A stretch of 64,000 bases of DNA from Methylocapsa aurea (GCF_000746085.1 NZ_JQKO01000012.1:1-64000), one strand, 5' to 3'; numbered from the stretch's first letter, positions 8,919 to 17,910 are shown. A program made the numbers and translations. The notes: generated by a model from the sequence alone, not told the origin.

Positions 8919-9704
8919 CTACAGCGACAAGGGTTGGGGTTCGCTCCCGCGCGGCGAGGCGTCTTCGACGGCGCAACCGGCGAAACGCCGCAGCCTTTGT
9001 TCGTCGAGAATGACGATCTGCGTTCGCCTGATGTCGATCATGCCTTGCGCGACCAAGCGCTCGAGCGTCATCGTCACCCATTGGCGGGTCGCGCCGACCA
9101 TTTTTGCGAGATCTTCATGTGTCAGCGTGCGAGATATAACGACGCCTTCCTTGCAACGCCGTCCGTCCCGGTCCGCCATCAACACGAGCAGTTGCGCCAA
9201 ACGCTCCGACGCCGATCGGGTGCCGAGCATGTGGATCATGGCCGAGTAGCACTTTCCCTTGTGCTCCAAAGCCTCGACCATCGCTATCGCGAGATTGGGC
9301 GTTTCGCTCATCAGACGACGCAATTCGCCGCCCCTGACGTGGAGAACCTGAGTCAGCCGCATCGCCCGGCCAGACCACATATGCTGGCCCCCGCCGAAAA
9401 TCTCCGGGCCGCCGACGAAGTTTCCAGGCGTCCAATAGGCGAGCGTCAATTCGCGTCCCGATGGCCCAGTATAATAGGTGCGCACTTCGCCCGAAAGGAT
9501 GACGAACATTCCTTCGTGCCGCTCGCCTTGTCTGAACACGTCTTGCCCAGCCTGGAATCGCCGCACGGAGGAGACGTCGCGCAGGCGCCGATTTTCCTCA
9601 GCGGTTAGGCTGAGGAGAAGGTTCGGCCCTCCCGCGTCGCGATGGTCGCTCTCGCACAAATAAAGCGAAGGGTTGCGCGCGCCCGCCGGCATCGGGAGGT
9701 TCAT
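8919..9704 (-). CDS. Crp/Fnr-family transcriptional regulator
   Basis: A 261-residue regulator with an N-terminal cyclic-nucleotide-binding-like beta barrel ([19 protein letters not shown]) and a C-terminal winged helix with recognition region [20 protein letters not shown]. It lacks the N-terminal cysteine cluster of oxygen-sensing FNR. The start at 9704 has AAGGAG eight bases upstream, and its ATG overlaps the TGA of the ATPase gene by four bases (ATGA), so the two are translationally coupled. It probably controls the transporter and/or the divergent flavoprotein operon; the effector is unknown. Confidence 0.88.
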   Translation of the reverse strand: MNLPMPAGARNPSLYLCESDHRDAGGPNLLLSLTAEENRRLRDVSSVRRFQAGQDVFRQGERHEGMFVILSGEVRTYYTGPSGRELTLAYWTPGNFVGGPEIFGGGQHMWSGRAMRLTQVLHVRGGELRRLMSETPNLAIAMVEALEHKGKCYSAMIHMLGTRSASERLAQLLVLMADRDGRRCKEGVVISRTLTHEDLAKMVGATRQWVTMTLERLVAQGMIDIRRTQIVILDEQRLRRFAGCAVEDASPRGSEPQPLSL

Positions 9705-10519
9705 CGTGCTGCTCCTTGGCCGTCGAATGCGCGTTGGCTCTCCTGCCGGATGAACTTTAGACATTCACGCTTGGCGTCGGCAAAGGCGGGCAGCGCGAAA
9801 ACATCCTGCGGCCGCGGTCGGGGCAGGTCTATGGCTAGGTCGAACAAAACGCGGCCAGGCGCGGCGCTCATGACCACGACGCGATCGGCGAGAAACAAGG
9901 CTTCGTCGACATCATGCGTGACGAAGAGGACGGTTGCGCCGACTTGCGCGCATAGCCGCAACAGATTTTCCTGCATCAGGCAGCGCGTCTGCGCGTCCAG
10001 CGCGCCAAATGGCTCATCCATCAAAAGGACGCTCGGCCGATTGACGAGGGCGCGCGCGATTCCCACGCGCTGCTGCATGCCGCCGGAAAGGGTCGCCGGA
10101 TATTTGTCCGCGCAACCAGCGAGCCCAACCAATTCAATATATTCGCGCGCCTGCCGACGGGCTTCGACCCGCGAGGCGCCCTGCATCCGCGGCCCGAAGG
10201 CGACATTTTCCAGCACGGTCTTCCAGGGGAACAGCGAATATTGCTGAAAAACCATTCCCCGGTCCGCGCCGGGGCCGCGAACCGGGGCGTCATCCACCAG
10301 AATATGGCCAGCCGCGGGCGCAACGAAGCCCGCGACGGCGTTCAGGACGGTCGATTTGCCGCATCCGGATGCGCCGAGGAGGCAAATAAACTCTCCGGGC
10401 GCAATGTCGAGCCGGAATCCTTCAACGGCGATCTGGGCGCCAAACCGCACGCAGAGGTCATGAATGGCCACCCGACCGCGGCTCACTTCATCGGGGCGAC
10501 GCCATGCGCGTGCTGTCAT
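9701..10519 (-). CDS. ABC transporter ATP-binding protein, SsuB/TauB-like
   Basis: Cytoplasmic ATPase of the importer, 272 residues from the chosen start. Walker [10 protein letters not shown] is at 49-57, followed by a Q-loop [11 protein letters not shown], signature LSGGMQQR, Walker [13 protein letters not shown] and the H-loop VTHDVDEA. This is the nitrate/sulfonate/taurine ATPase type. The frame extends to 10642, but the ATG at 10519 has GAAGGA six bases upstream and the extra residues resemble no domain. First gene of the leftward operon, divergent from the flavoprotein gene. Confidence 0.9.
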   Translation of the reverse strand: MTARAWRRPDEVSRGRVAIHDLCVRFGAQIAVEGFRLDIAPGEFICLLGASGCGKSTVLNAVAGFVAPAAGHILVDDAPVRGPGADRGMVFQQYSLFPWKTVLENVAFGPRMQGASRVEARRQAREYIELVGLAGCADKYPATLSGGMQQRVGIARALVNRPSVLLMDEPFGALDAQTRCLMQENLLRLCAQVGATVLFVTHDVDEALFLADRVVVMSAAPGRVLFDLAIDLPRPRPQDVFALPAFADAKRECLKFIRQESQRAFDGQGAAR

Positions 10520-10699
10520 GACATCCTTCGCAAGAAAACGCTCATTTCGCTTGGAGAAGGCCCGCAGGCCCAGCGCGGAACGATAAAGAAATACCTCATT
10601 AGATTTATAGAGTAAAGCGATTGTGCGGGTGGCGAAGAGCAATTACTTGCCAGACAAAGCTCCGACTCGACGCGAAAATGCGGGATGGAGAGTCGAAAG
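10520..10699. promoter_or_regulatory. Divergent promoter region between ABC importer and flavoprotein operons
   Basis: These 180 bases separate the two opposing operons. An A+T-rich island (about 10570-10620, including ATTAGATTTATAGAGTAAAG) is the best candidate for the promoters. No TTGA-N6-TCAA (FNR/Crp-type) site was found here, so any binding site of the neighbouring Crp-type regulator must differ from that consensus. Confidence 0.4.
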
Positions 10700-12433
10700 A
10701 TGCAGATGGCCGAGCCAGACAACCTGTTCGAAACAGATGTGCTTGTCATAGGTGGCGGCACCGCGGGCCCGCTGGCGGCTTACAAGGCAAAAACCGCCAA
10801 TCCGGCGCTGAATGTCCTCCTGCTTGAAAAAGCCAACGTCAAACGCTCCGGCGCCATCGCCATCGGCATGGACGGCTTGAACAATGCCGTCGTTCCGGGC
10901 TTCGCGACGCCGGAGCAATATGTCCGTGAAATCACCATCGCTAATGACGGCATCGTCGATCAGAAGCCCATCCTCGCCTATGCCGAGCGCTCCTTCGACA
11001 TGATCCGGGAACTGGACGATTGGGGCGTCAAGTTCCTCAAGGACGAAAACGGCGATTACGACGTCAAGAAGGTGCATCATCTGGGCGCCTATGTCCTTCC
11101 CATGCCGAACGGCGCCAATGTCAAAAAAATCCTCTACCGCCGGCTGCGGCAAGCCCAGACGCTTATCTCCAACCGCTTCATGGCGACGCGTCTTCTGAGA
11201 GGCGCGGACGGACGGATCGCTGGCGCGATCGCCGTCAACAGCCGCACGGCGGAGATCCTTGTCATCCGCGCCAAGGCGGTCATTCTCGCCATGGGGGCGG
11301 CGGGCCGATTGGGCTTGCCTGCATCGGGATATCTTTGGGGCGGCTACGAGAATCCGACGAATTGCGGCGATGGCTACGCCATGGCCTATCATGCCGGCGC
11401 CGAACTCTCGAACCTTGAATGCTATCAGATCAACCCGCTGATCAAGGACTATAACGGTCCGGCTTGCGCTTATGTCGGCGGCCCGTTCGGAGCCTATACG
11501 GCCAACAGCGAGGGCGCGCGCTTCATCGAATGCGATTATTGGTCCGGCCAGATGATGATGGAATTCTATCGGGAGCTCCACGGCGGCAAAGGGCCCGTCT
11601 TCCTCAAGTTCAATCATCTCGCCTCGGAAACCGTCGCCGAGATCGAGAACATCCTGCATCATGTCGAACGGCCGTCGCGTGGCCTCTTCCATGCCGGCCG
11701 CGGCGCTGACTACCGCCGAGACATGGTCGAAATGCATATTTCGGAGATCGGCTTTTGCGCCGGCCACAGCGCCTCCGGCGTCTTTGTCGACGAACATGCG
11801 CGCACCACCGTCGAGGGCCTTTACGCAGCTGGCGATATGGCGAGCGTCCCTCATAATTACATGCTCGGCGCCTTTGTGAACGGCGCGATCGCAGGGGAGG
11901 ACGCAGCCAGATTCGCGGCCTCCGCGCCGCTCGCCGAATATGACGCCGGCCAGGTCGAGGCCGAGAGGCTGCGCGTGCGCGCTCCGCTGAGCAATGACGA
12001 TGGGCTGCCGCCCAACCAGGTCGAATACAAGATCCGGCGGTTCGTGAACGACTACCTGCAGCCGCCGAAAGTGACGCGAAAATATGAAATCGCGCAACAG
12101 CGCTTTGCGGAAATTCGGGCCGATCTGCCAAGAATGATGGCGCGCGATCCGCACGAATTAATGCGCGCGCTCGAGGTTTATTCAATCCTCGACTGCGCCG
12201 ACATGGCGGCCGCCGCATCGCTCTTTCGCACCGAAAGCCGCTGGGGCCTCTATCACTATCGGATGGATTATCCCGAGCCGAACGATGCCGACTGGTTTTG
12301 TCACCTGCAGCTCTTCAAGGACGAGAACAGCCGGATGGCCTGCCGCAAGCGCCCGATCGAACCTTACATCGTGCCGATCGATGCGACGGAGAAGGACGCC
12401 TATCATCGCCTCCGCATTCCCGCGCACGCCTGA
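10700..12433 (+). CDS. AprA/fumarate-reductase-like FAD flavoprotein
   Basis: A 577-residue flavoprotein of the succinate dehydrogenase/fumarate reductase/APS reductase alpha superfamily. The FAD-binding motif VLVIGGGTAGPLAA lies near the N-terminus, and a second FAD segment GLYAAGDMASVPHNYMLGAF lies in the middle. The C-terminal third (ESRWGLYHYRMDYP, DADWF) resembles AprA more than SdhA, but at 577 residues it is shorter than dissimilatory AprA. The partner is a small ferredoxin rather than canonical AprB. Start 10700 is chosen because GGAGAG is seven bases upstream; 10685 is also open. It is first in an operon with ferredoxin and HEAT genes. The reaction is unknown. Confidence 0.85.
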   Translation: MQMAEPDNLFETDVLVIGGGTAGPLAAYKAKTANPALNVLLLEKANVKRSGAIAIGMDGLNNAVVPGFATPEQYVREITIANDGIVDQKPILAYAERSFDMIRELDDWGVKFLKDENGDYDVKKVHHLGAYVLPMPNGANVKKILYRRLRQAQTLISNRFMATRLLRGADGRIAGAIAVNSRTAEILVIRAKAVILAMGAAGRLGLPASGYLWGGYENPTNCGDGYAMAYHAGAELSNLECYQINPLIKDYNGPACAYVGGPFGAYTANSEGARFIECDYWSGQMMMEFYRELHGGKGPVFLKFNHLASETVAEIENILHHVERPSRGLFHAGRGADYRRDMVEMHISEIGFCAGHSASGVFVDEHARTTVEGLYAAGDMASVPHNYMLGAFVNGAIAGEDAARFAASAPLAEYDAGQVEAERLRVRAPLSNDDGLPPNQVEYKIRRFVNDYLQPPKVTRKYEIAQQRFAEIRADLPRMMARDPHELMRALEVYSILDCADMAAAASLFRTESRWGLYHYRMDYPEPNDADWFCHLQLFKDENSRMACRKRPIEPYIVPIDATEKDAYHRLRIPAHA

Positions 12434-12442
12434 GGTCAATCA

Positions 12443-12676
12443 ATGCCGATAGCAAACAATCCATCTGAAATGCCGGTCAAAATCGACGCGGAAAAATGCA
12501 TCGCGGACAAAGGCTGCACCGTCTGCATCGATGTCTGTCCGCTCGATGTCTTGCGGATAAATCCGGCGAATGGCAAGGCGCATATGCGTTATGACGAATG
12601 CTGGTATTGCCTGCCATGCGCCATCGATTGTCCGACCAAAGCGGTCACTGTCGCCATCCCCTATCTGTTGCGCTGA
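12443..12676 (+). CDS. 2[4Fe-4S] ferredoxin, AprB-like
   Basis: A 77-residue ferredoxin with two iron-sulfur binding motifs: an unusual C-x5-C-x2-C-x3-CP (CIADKGCTVCIDVCP) and a standard C-x2-C-x2-C-x3-CP (CWYCLPCAIDCP). The first spacing and the CWYC form resemble the core of AprB, without AprB's C-terminal tail. It starts nine bases after the flavoprotein gene and its stop overlaps the HEAT-protein ATG, so it is very likely the electron partner of the flavoprotein. Confidence 0.9.
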   Translation: MPIANNPSEMPVKIDAEKCIADKGCTVCIDVCPLDVLRINPANGKAHMRYDECWYCLPCAIDCPTKAVTVAIPYLLR

Positions 12677-13650
12677 TGATGAAACAGTCCGGTTTCTTCG
12701 ATGAGCCGCAGGTCGACTTCGTCGATCTTGAGCGACGGCTGGCGAGCTTTGACGCCGCTGAGCGCAGCGTCGCGGCGAGGGAGGTCGCCGAGACCCCCGG
12801 ACCCGAGGCCGAAAGGCTGCTCATCCACGCCATCGCCGATTCTGACGCCGCCGTTCGCAGGGAGGCGGCGCTCGGTCTGGAGCAGTTCGACGGATTGGCG
12901 CCGGCTGAAGCGCTCGCGCAGGCCCTGCTGGACGAGAACGCGGCGGTGGCCGAGGCCGCCGCCGCAAGTCTCGCGGAATTGAAATCTCCTGAAGCCGCGC
13001 CGCCACTCCTTGCTCTTATCAAGCATCCCCGGGCCGAAGTGCGTATTGCGGTCTGCCGCGGTCTGCGCAATCTGCGCTTAGAAGCGGCTTTCCAGCCAGG
13101 GCTCGAAGCGTTGGGCGATGCCGATGCGCGCGTTCGGCGCGAAGCAGTTGGCATTCTCGCTTATCTCAAGGCCACGAAAGCGCTCCCCGCTCTCGTGAAA
13201 GCTGCGTCCGATGAAAATGTCGAGGTGCGGCGGGCGGCGATCTCGGCGCTCGCCTTCGCGCCTGCCGAGGCGTCGCTCGGCTCGGTTCTCACCTGCCTTT
13301 CGGACCCCCATTGGTTGGTGCGCGAGGCGGCCGTCGTGCTCGCCGGGAGGGTCAAGGCGGAGGGCGCCATCGCCGGACTGATCAATAGCCTCTCCGACGA
13401 GTTCTGGCAGGTTCGAGGCAAGGCTGCTCTCGCGCTTGGCACACTCAAAGCTGTCGCGGCGATCCCGGCGCTCGGCAATCTCATTGGCTTTCCGATCAGC
13501 AATCTTCGCAAGGATGTCGCGGCGGCCCTCGGCGACATCGGTCATCCGGATGCCTTGCCTTTTCTTGAGACGGCAGCTGGGGACATCGATCCCGATGTTC
13601 GGAAAATCGCCCGCCGCTCCATTCAACTCGTTGAGTCCACTCGGAGCTGA
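12676..13650 (+). CDS. HEAT-repeat protein (EZ-HEAT/PBS-lyase type)
   Basis: A 324-residue all-helical protein made of about nine repeats of roughly 31 residues with the consensus (S/A)D-x-x-x-x-VRREA-x-x-AL, for example DSDAAVRREAALGL, DADARVRREAVGIL and DENVEVRRAAISAL. Such repeats occur in scaffold proteins and in phycobilin lyase-type maturation factors. The ATG overlaps the ferredoxin stop (ATGA at 12676), giving strict co-translation. It is inferred to be a scaffold or cofactor-maturation helper of the flavoprotein/ferredoxin pair. No catalytic motif is visible. Confidence 0.88.
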   Translation: MMKQSGFFDEPQVDFVDLERRLASFDAAERSVAAREVAETPGPEAERLLIHAIADSDAAVRREAALGLEQFDGLAPAEALAQALLDENAAVAEAAAASLAELKSPEAAPPLLALIKHPRAEVRIAVCRGLRNLRLEAAFQPGLEALGDADARVRREAVGILAYLKATKALPALVKAASDENVEVRRAAISALAFAPAEASLGSVLTCLSDPHWLVREAAVVLAGRVKAEGAIAGLINSLSDEFWQVRGKAALALGTLKAVAAIPALGNLIGFPISNLRKDVAAALGDIGHPDALPFLETAAGDIDPDVRKIARRSIQLVESTRS

Positions 13651-13764
13651 AAGTTGACTTGCCCAACCCGAGACTCAAGATCGACATAGCGCGAAAAGCG
13701 ATCCAGACCGCTCGTCACCGCCCCGCAGGATTTACTTCTGGCCAAAGGCCTTTTCAACAGCCCG

Positions 13765-13812
13765 CTAGAGCGCTCGCCGATCAGATTCAAAGGGTCTGAG
13801 CATGTTCTAAGA
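13765..13812. repeat. Degenerate type B repeat remnant
   Basis: CTAGAGCGCTCGCCGATCAGATT and GAGCATGTTCTAAG resemble the two ends of a type B element, in a shortened arrangement between the HEAT gene and nikR. Confidence 0.5.
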
Positions 13813-13828
13813 CCAGCGCGCGGCGCCG

Positions 13829-14305
13829 TTATCCAGCGTGGCGGACGTGGATATGCGGATGCCGCTTCGCTTGATCCTTGCCGTGGGCGTGGGTTTCCTG
13901 CTTGACTTCGACCGGGACAGCGACGAGCCGGCCATGCCGGACGCCCCGCTCGGCGATGACATGTTCGGCGAAATGATGCACTTCCTGCGTCGCTCCGCGC
14001 AGCAGCGCAACCTCCATGCAGCTGGCGTGGTCGAGATGAACCTGCATGGCGGCGACCGACAGATCGTGATGGTGGTGATGCGCGTCGGCGAGACGCTTGG
14101 CGAGTTCGCGCACGGTGTGGTCATAGACATAGACCAGCGCGGCGACGCAATCGCCGCTGTCGCTTGTCTCAACCCGCGCCTGCTGCATGCCGGCGCGGGC
14201 GAGATCGCGAATGGCCTCCGACCGGTTCTGATAACCGCGTCCCTTCATGAAGCGGTCCAGTTCCGCGATGAGTTCATCGTCGAGAGTGATGGTGACCCGC
14301 TGCAT
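13829..14305 (-). CDS. nikR: Nickel-responsive regulator NikR with altered nickel site
   Basis: NikR family repressor, 158 residues. An N-terminal ribbon-helix-helix (MQRVTITLDDELIAELD, RSEAIRDLAR) is followed by a C-terminal ACT-like nickel domain. Aligning with E. coli NikR ligands H76, H87, H89 and C95 gives H77, Q88, H90 and C96. The H87 equivalent is therefore glutamine (MQVHLDHASC), while the His-rich HHHHHD and the C-terminal RGVRHG are kept. The tail is about 20 residues longer than in E. coli and His-rich (HAHGKDQAKRHPHIHVRH). Nickel regulation fits the hypB gene at the window start, though no nickel transporter is adjacent. Confidence 0.92.
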   Translation of the reverse strand: MQRVTITLDDELIAELDRFMKGRGYQNRSEAIRDLARAGMQQARVETSDSGDCVAALVYVYDHTVRELAKRLADAHHHHHDLSVAAMQVHLDHASCMEVALLRGATQEVHHFAEHVIAERGVRHGRLVAVPVEVKQETHAHGKDQAKRHPHIHVRHAG

Positions 14306-14454
14306 CGGATGGTTTCCTTCAAAAGCGTCGCATGATCCCCAAGTCGAAGTCTGGCCGAAGGGAGCCTGCGGAGATCAATATTCAAGAGGAGCGCATCCCG
14401 AGAGGTTGCAGACAGTTTGCCGTAGGAAGCGCGCTTGGGCAATCGAGGCGCGGC

Positions 14455-15213
14455 TCAGGCGTCCTTCAAATAATCGAACACGACTTCGCCTAGCCCGAGC
14501 GTCAGATCGGTGACGAAATGGCTGGCGGAGACGACGCCGCGCACCGGCAGGCGGGCGACATCGCACATCGCATGCTCGAACAGCTGGATGGCGGCGGGCC
14601 CCGACCACGCGCCTTTCAGCGTGACGTCCTCGCAATAATAGCGCACCAGCTCGCAGATTCGCGGGGTGCAATCCACATGCGGGATGATCTTGATCATGAA
14701 ATTGGGCCGGGCCAAGCTTTGCAACAAGGGCGCTGGATCGAGCTCGCGATGCTTATAGCCCATCGTGGCGGAGACGCAGAGCACGGAGCCGTAGTGTAAC
14801 GTGCAGACCAGCGTCTCGCTCTCATGGGTGATCTTGGGCGTTGCGAGTTTCTTCGGAAAGCCCCAGATCTCGCGTCCGCCGGCGATCGGCGAGTTGTCAT
14901 CGAGATACATGGCGTGCACATAGCCGCCTTCTTGCGCGACGCCATCCTTGCCCGTAAACCGCACCGGGATGACCTGGCCGGTTTCGGTGTAATCTCCGAA
15001 GCCGGTCGAGTCCGGCATGCGGATAAACTCATAATTGACGGTGTCGCCGATGACCTCGAGCGGCTCGGGCACGACCGCGCGCAAGGCCTCGGGGTCGGTG
15101 CGATAGCTGATCACCACGAATTCGCGATTGTAGAATTTGTAGGGACCCCGCGGATAGGCCGGGTCGTTCAGCGGCATGGCGAAGGCTTTCTTGCGGACCT
15201 CGGCGAGCTTCAT
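14455..15213 (-). CDS. adc: Acetoacetate decarboxylase
   Basis: A 252-residue acetoacetate decarboxylase, converting acetoacetate to acetone and CO2 via a Schiff base. The adjacent lysines K121-K122 in [14 protein letters not shown] match the catalytic Lys pair of the clostridial enzyme (K115/K116), and the total length is close to its 244 residues. The frame runs to 15384 through repeat sequence, but the ATG at 15213 has AGGAG nine bases ahead and begins the homology. It is a single gene; no CoA-transferase is adjacent, so the acetoacetate source is not visible. Confidence 0.9.
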   Translation of the reverse strand: MKLAEVRKKAFAMPLNDPAYPRGPYKFYNREFVVISYRTDPEALRAVVPEPLEVIGDTVNYEFIRMPDSTGFGDYTETGQVIPVRFTGKDGVAQEGGYVHAMYLDDNSPIAGGREIWGFPKKLATPKITHESETLVCTLHYGSVLCVSATMGYKHRELDPAPLLQSLARPNFMIKIIPHVDCTPRICELVRYYCEDVTLKGAWSGPAAIQLFEHAMCDVARLPVRGVVSASHFVTDLTLGLGEVVFDYLKDA

Positions 15214-15260
15214 CGGTCGGTCTCCTGATTGGCAACAAAAATCTTGCTCAGATTGCTGCA

Positions 15261-15404
15261 TTCCGAACTTTTTCGGAACATGCCCTAGAGCGGGGTGCGA
15301 AAAGGTGGAAATCCGGCTTTTTCGCCTCAAATCCCGCTCTCTTCTCAACAATAGATCACGTTTCACGCTTTTGGATGTTTCCATCTAAAAGCATCGTGAT
15401 CTAG
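15261..15404. repeat. Composite remnant of the palindromic repeats
   Basis: This contains TTCCGAACTTTTTCGGAA (15261-15278), then CTAGAGCGGGGTGCGAAAAGG ... CAAATCCCGCTC (a C-like hairpin), then GATCACG ... CGTGATCTAG with an inner hairpin of TTTTGGATG/CATCTAAAA. The terminal CTAG (15401-15404) contains the stop codon of the leftward patatin gene. Confidence 0.6.
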
Positions 15405-16573
15405 TCCCGCCGCAAGTTGGCGCGGTCAAAGGTGAAGACCCCGTCCGGGCCCTCCGGCCGCTTCAGCACCTCCGGATAACGCAAGGTGTGGACCGCGTCA
15501 TTATATCCCGCCTTCCAATGCTCCAGCATCGTCCGGCGCGAGAACTCAAAATCCTTGGAGCTGCCTTCGTAATTCTGGGCGTGATAGATGAGCTGGACGA
15601 GATTGTAGACCTTCTCATCGGCCTCCGCGGCAAGCAACTCCACCTCCGGAGTCTGAAGCAGCTCCTCGGGAAGTTGCTTCATCAAATGCGCGAAGGCCCG
15701 CCGAAGCGTCTGCATCTTGCGGAATTGATCGGTCCCGGCGCGGGTGCGGCTGGAGTAGCGGATTTCTTTTTGCCGCAGCTCCGTCTCGATCAGATTGCGC
15801 GGCAATTCGCCCCGCGCGTTCCAAAGATCGACCTGAAAGGCGAGCGTATCCTGCCGCGGGCGGCTGTCCAGCACCCATTGCAGCGGGGTATTTGAGACGA
15901 GTCCGCCGTCCCAATATTGCTCGCCGTCGATTTCGGTGGCCGGGAATCCAGGCGGCAAGGCGCCGCTCGCCATCACATGGTCCGGGCCGATCTGATCGAC
16001 ATCATTGTCGAAGTAGACGAAATTGCCGCTGCGAACATTGACCGCGCCGACGCTAAAGCGCATCGCGCCGGAATTGATCAGGTCGAAATCCACCAAACGC
16101 TCCAAAAGCGCCTTCAACGGAGAGACATCGTAATAGCTGAGGGCTTCCGGACTGCCTGGCGGATAGAGGTATGGCGGCGGGATGCGCGGCTTGAAAAATT
16201 GAGGCGCGCCGAAAAGGAGAATGCCGAGAGCGCGGGTCTGATTGACAAGGCGGTGGGTGAAGTCGTCCTTAATTTCGGCCGACGCGAGAGCGGAGAGGCC
16301 AAAGGGAGGCTGGCAGACGGTCTCCCAGAACTCCCGCAGCCGGGCGACGCGATGCTCCGGCGGATTGCCCGCGATCAGCGCCGAATTGACCGCGCCAATC
16401 GAGATGCCCGCGACCCAATCGGGATGGAGATTGGCTTCTGCCAAGGCTTCGTATACGCCGGCCTGATAGGAACCAAGCGCGCCGCCGCCTTGCAGAAGAA
16501 GCGCGATGCGCTCGAAAGGCGGGCGCTCGCGCGGCGCGGGGGTATTCTCCCGCAAATGAGGCTGACCGGACAT
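15401..16573 (-). CDS. Patatin-like phospholipase (with DUF3734 region)
   Basis: A patatin-family lipid acyl hydrolase, 390 residues. The oxyanion loop QGGGALGSYQAGVYEAL precedes the nucleophile motif GISIG with Ser58. The catalytic Asp lies in YWDGGLVSN near residue 217. The C-terminal part (RKMQTLRRAFAHLMKQLPEE, FSRRTMLEHW) matches the extra domain often called DUF3734. Frames to 16699 are open, but the ATG at 16573 follows an AGGGA and starts the homology. Its stop TAG is the edge of a repeat remnant. The natural lipid substrate is unknown. Confidence 0.88.
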   Translation of the reverse strand: MSGQPHLRENTPAPRERPPFERIALLLQGGGALGSYQAGVYEALAEANLHPDWVAGISIGAVNSALIAGNPPEHRVARLREFWETVCQPPFGLSALASAEIKDDFTHRLVNQTRALGILLFGAPQFFKPRIPPPYLYPPGSPEALSYYDVSPLKALLERLVDFDLINSGAMRFSVGAVNVRSGNFVYFDNDVDQIGPDHVMASGALPPGFPATEIDGEQYWDGGLVSNTPLQWVLDSRPRQDTLAFQVDLWNARGELPRNLIETELRQKEIRYSSRTRAGTDQFRKMQTLRRAFAHLMKQLPEELLQTPEVELLAAEADEKVYNLVQLIYHAQNYEGSSKDFEFSRRTMLEHWKAGYNDAVHTLRYPEVLKRPEGPDGVFTFDRANLRRD

Positions 16574-17016
16574 GGCGGGATCCCTATGGGTGGGCTGAAG
16601 GCGCGGCGCGGTTTGGCGCTCGTTTTGAGCGCAATCATTTACTTTTATCACTTTTAGCATTGGCGGCTGTTGCGTGGCAGGACAATTTTTGTTTTCCATC
16701 GGCGCGGCTGAGAGCGGAGGCCCGAATCGTTCTGGAGCTTCAAGTCTGAGAACCCTGGCCTATGCAGTTTTCGTGTACGGGAGTAAGATGACAATCTCTT
16801 CCCTTCGCCGGCGCCGCCATATCCGCCGCGTGGTTGAGCCAAAGGCGAGCCCATCGATGCAGCGCGTCGACGCGCTCGGATCAGCGGGTTGACCGGCGGC
16901 GGCGCGGCCCGGTTTGCACGGACGCCTTGTGTCGGCGGGGACCGCATAAAAATCATTTTTGGACCCAAGCGGCATGGGATCGCCGCGCGCACTGCAGGCA
17001 CTTGGATCAAGCGGCG
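16574..17016. other. Intergenic region, 443 bases, divergent promoters expected
   Basis: It lies between the leftward patatin and the rightward cbpA. No convincing gene or repeat was seen. A 34-codon frame from the ATG at 16788 has a possible GGGAG ahead but is Arg-rich and not supported. No clear heat-shock promoter was recognised. Confidence 0.5.
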
Positions 17017-17910
17017 ATGAAAGATCCCTACCAGATACTCGGCGTTGAGCGCACCGCCAGCGAGAAGGCCATCCAGGCGGCTTATCGCAAGCTCGCCAAA
17101 CAGCACCACCCGGACGTGAACCCGGACAAGCCCGAGGCCGAGGCCCGCTTCAAGGAAATCTCGGCGGCCTACGCGCTGCTTTCGAACACGGAGAAGCGGG
17201 GGCGATTTGATCGCGGCGAAATCGACGCCGACGGCGCTGAAAGGCCGCCGCCGCGCCAATACTATCGCGACTTCGGCGAGGAGGCCGGCGGCGGCAAATA
17301 TCGGCCCGAGACCGGATTTGACGAGGACGATCTCGAAAGCCTGTTGCGGCAGGCCTTCCGCCAACGGGGCCATGGCGGTTTTGCCGCGCGCGGCCAGGAT
17401 GCGCATTACACCCTCGCCGTCGATTTCCTCGACGCGGCGAAAGGCGCCCAGCGCCGCCTCACGCTGCCGGATGGCGGAACTCTGGACGTCGCCATACCGG
17501 CCGGCCTCAAGGACGGCCAGACTTTGCGGCTCGCCGGCAAAGGAATGCCGGGAATCGGCGGCGGCCCCCCGGGCGACGCCTTTGTCGAAGTGACGGTGAC
17601 GCCGCATCGGTTCTTCCGCCGCGAGGGCAATGACATTATTGTCGAACTGCCGGTGTCGATCGCCGAGGCGCGGCTTGGCGCCAAGGTGCATGTGCCGACG
17701 ATCGGCGGGACGGTCGCCGTGACGATCCCCCCCGGCTCCAACAGCGGAACCCGGCTAAGGCTCAAGGGACGCGGCATAGGCGGCGGCCATCAGTTCGTCG
17801 AACTGCTGATCGTTCTGCCTCCGGGCGACGAGCCGGAACTTGCCGCCTTCCTGGAGAATTGGAAACCACGCCATCCCTTCAATCCTCGCGCGACGCTGGA
17901 GGAAGCATGA
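17017..17910 (+). CDS. cbpA: CbpA-type DnaJ-family co-chaperone
   Basis: A 297-residue class B J-protein. The N-terminal J domain has HPD at 31-33 (KQHHPDVNPD). There is no zinc-finger CxxCxGxG region. A short Gly/acidic linker is followed by two substrate-binding beta domains (LDVAIPAGLKDGQTLRLAGK and VAVTIPPGSNSGTRLRLKGRG). It stimulates DnaK ATPase. The start at 17017 begins the J domain directly (MKDPYQILGV); an upstream frame to 16834 carries no domain. The next gene overlaps and encodes its modulator CbpM. Confidence 0.92.
   Translation: MKDPYQILGVERTASEKAIQAAYRKLAKQHHPDVNPDKPEAEARFKEISAAYALLSNTEKRGRFDRGEIDADGAERPPPRQYYRDFGEEAGGGKYRPETGFDEDDLESLLRQAFRQRGHGGFAARGQDAHYTLAVDFLDAAKGAQRRLTLPDGGTLDVAIPAGLKDGQTLRLAGKGMPGIGGGPPGDAFVEVTVTPHRFFRREGNDIIVELPVSIAEARLGAKVHVPTIGGTVAVTIPPGSNSGTRLRLKGRGIGGGHQFVELLIVLPPGDEPELAAFLENWKPRHPFNPRATLEEA

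Noticed and set aside
10643-12154. Long open frame antisense to the flavoprotein gene (503 codons)
   Set aside because: It lies wholly opposite a gene with clear FAD motifs; long antisense frames are common in GC-rich DNA with this codon use, and it shows no domain.
10700-12676. Calling the flavoprotein and ferredoxin true AprA and AprB
   Set aside because: Both are shorter than dissimilatory APS reductase subunits and no sulfate- or sulfite-reduction genes are present.
16788-16892. 34-codon frame in the patatin-cbpA gap
   Set aside because: Arg-rich with weak support; no homology or neighbour logic.
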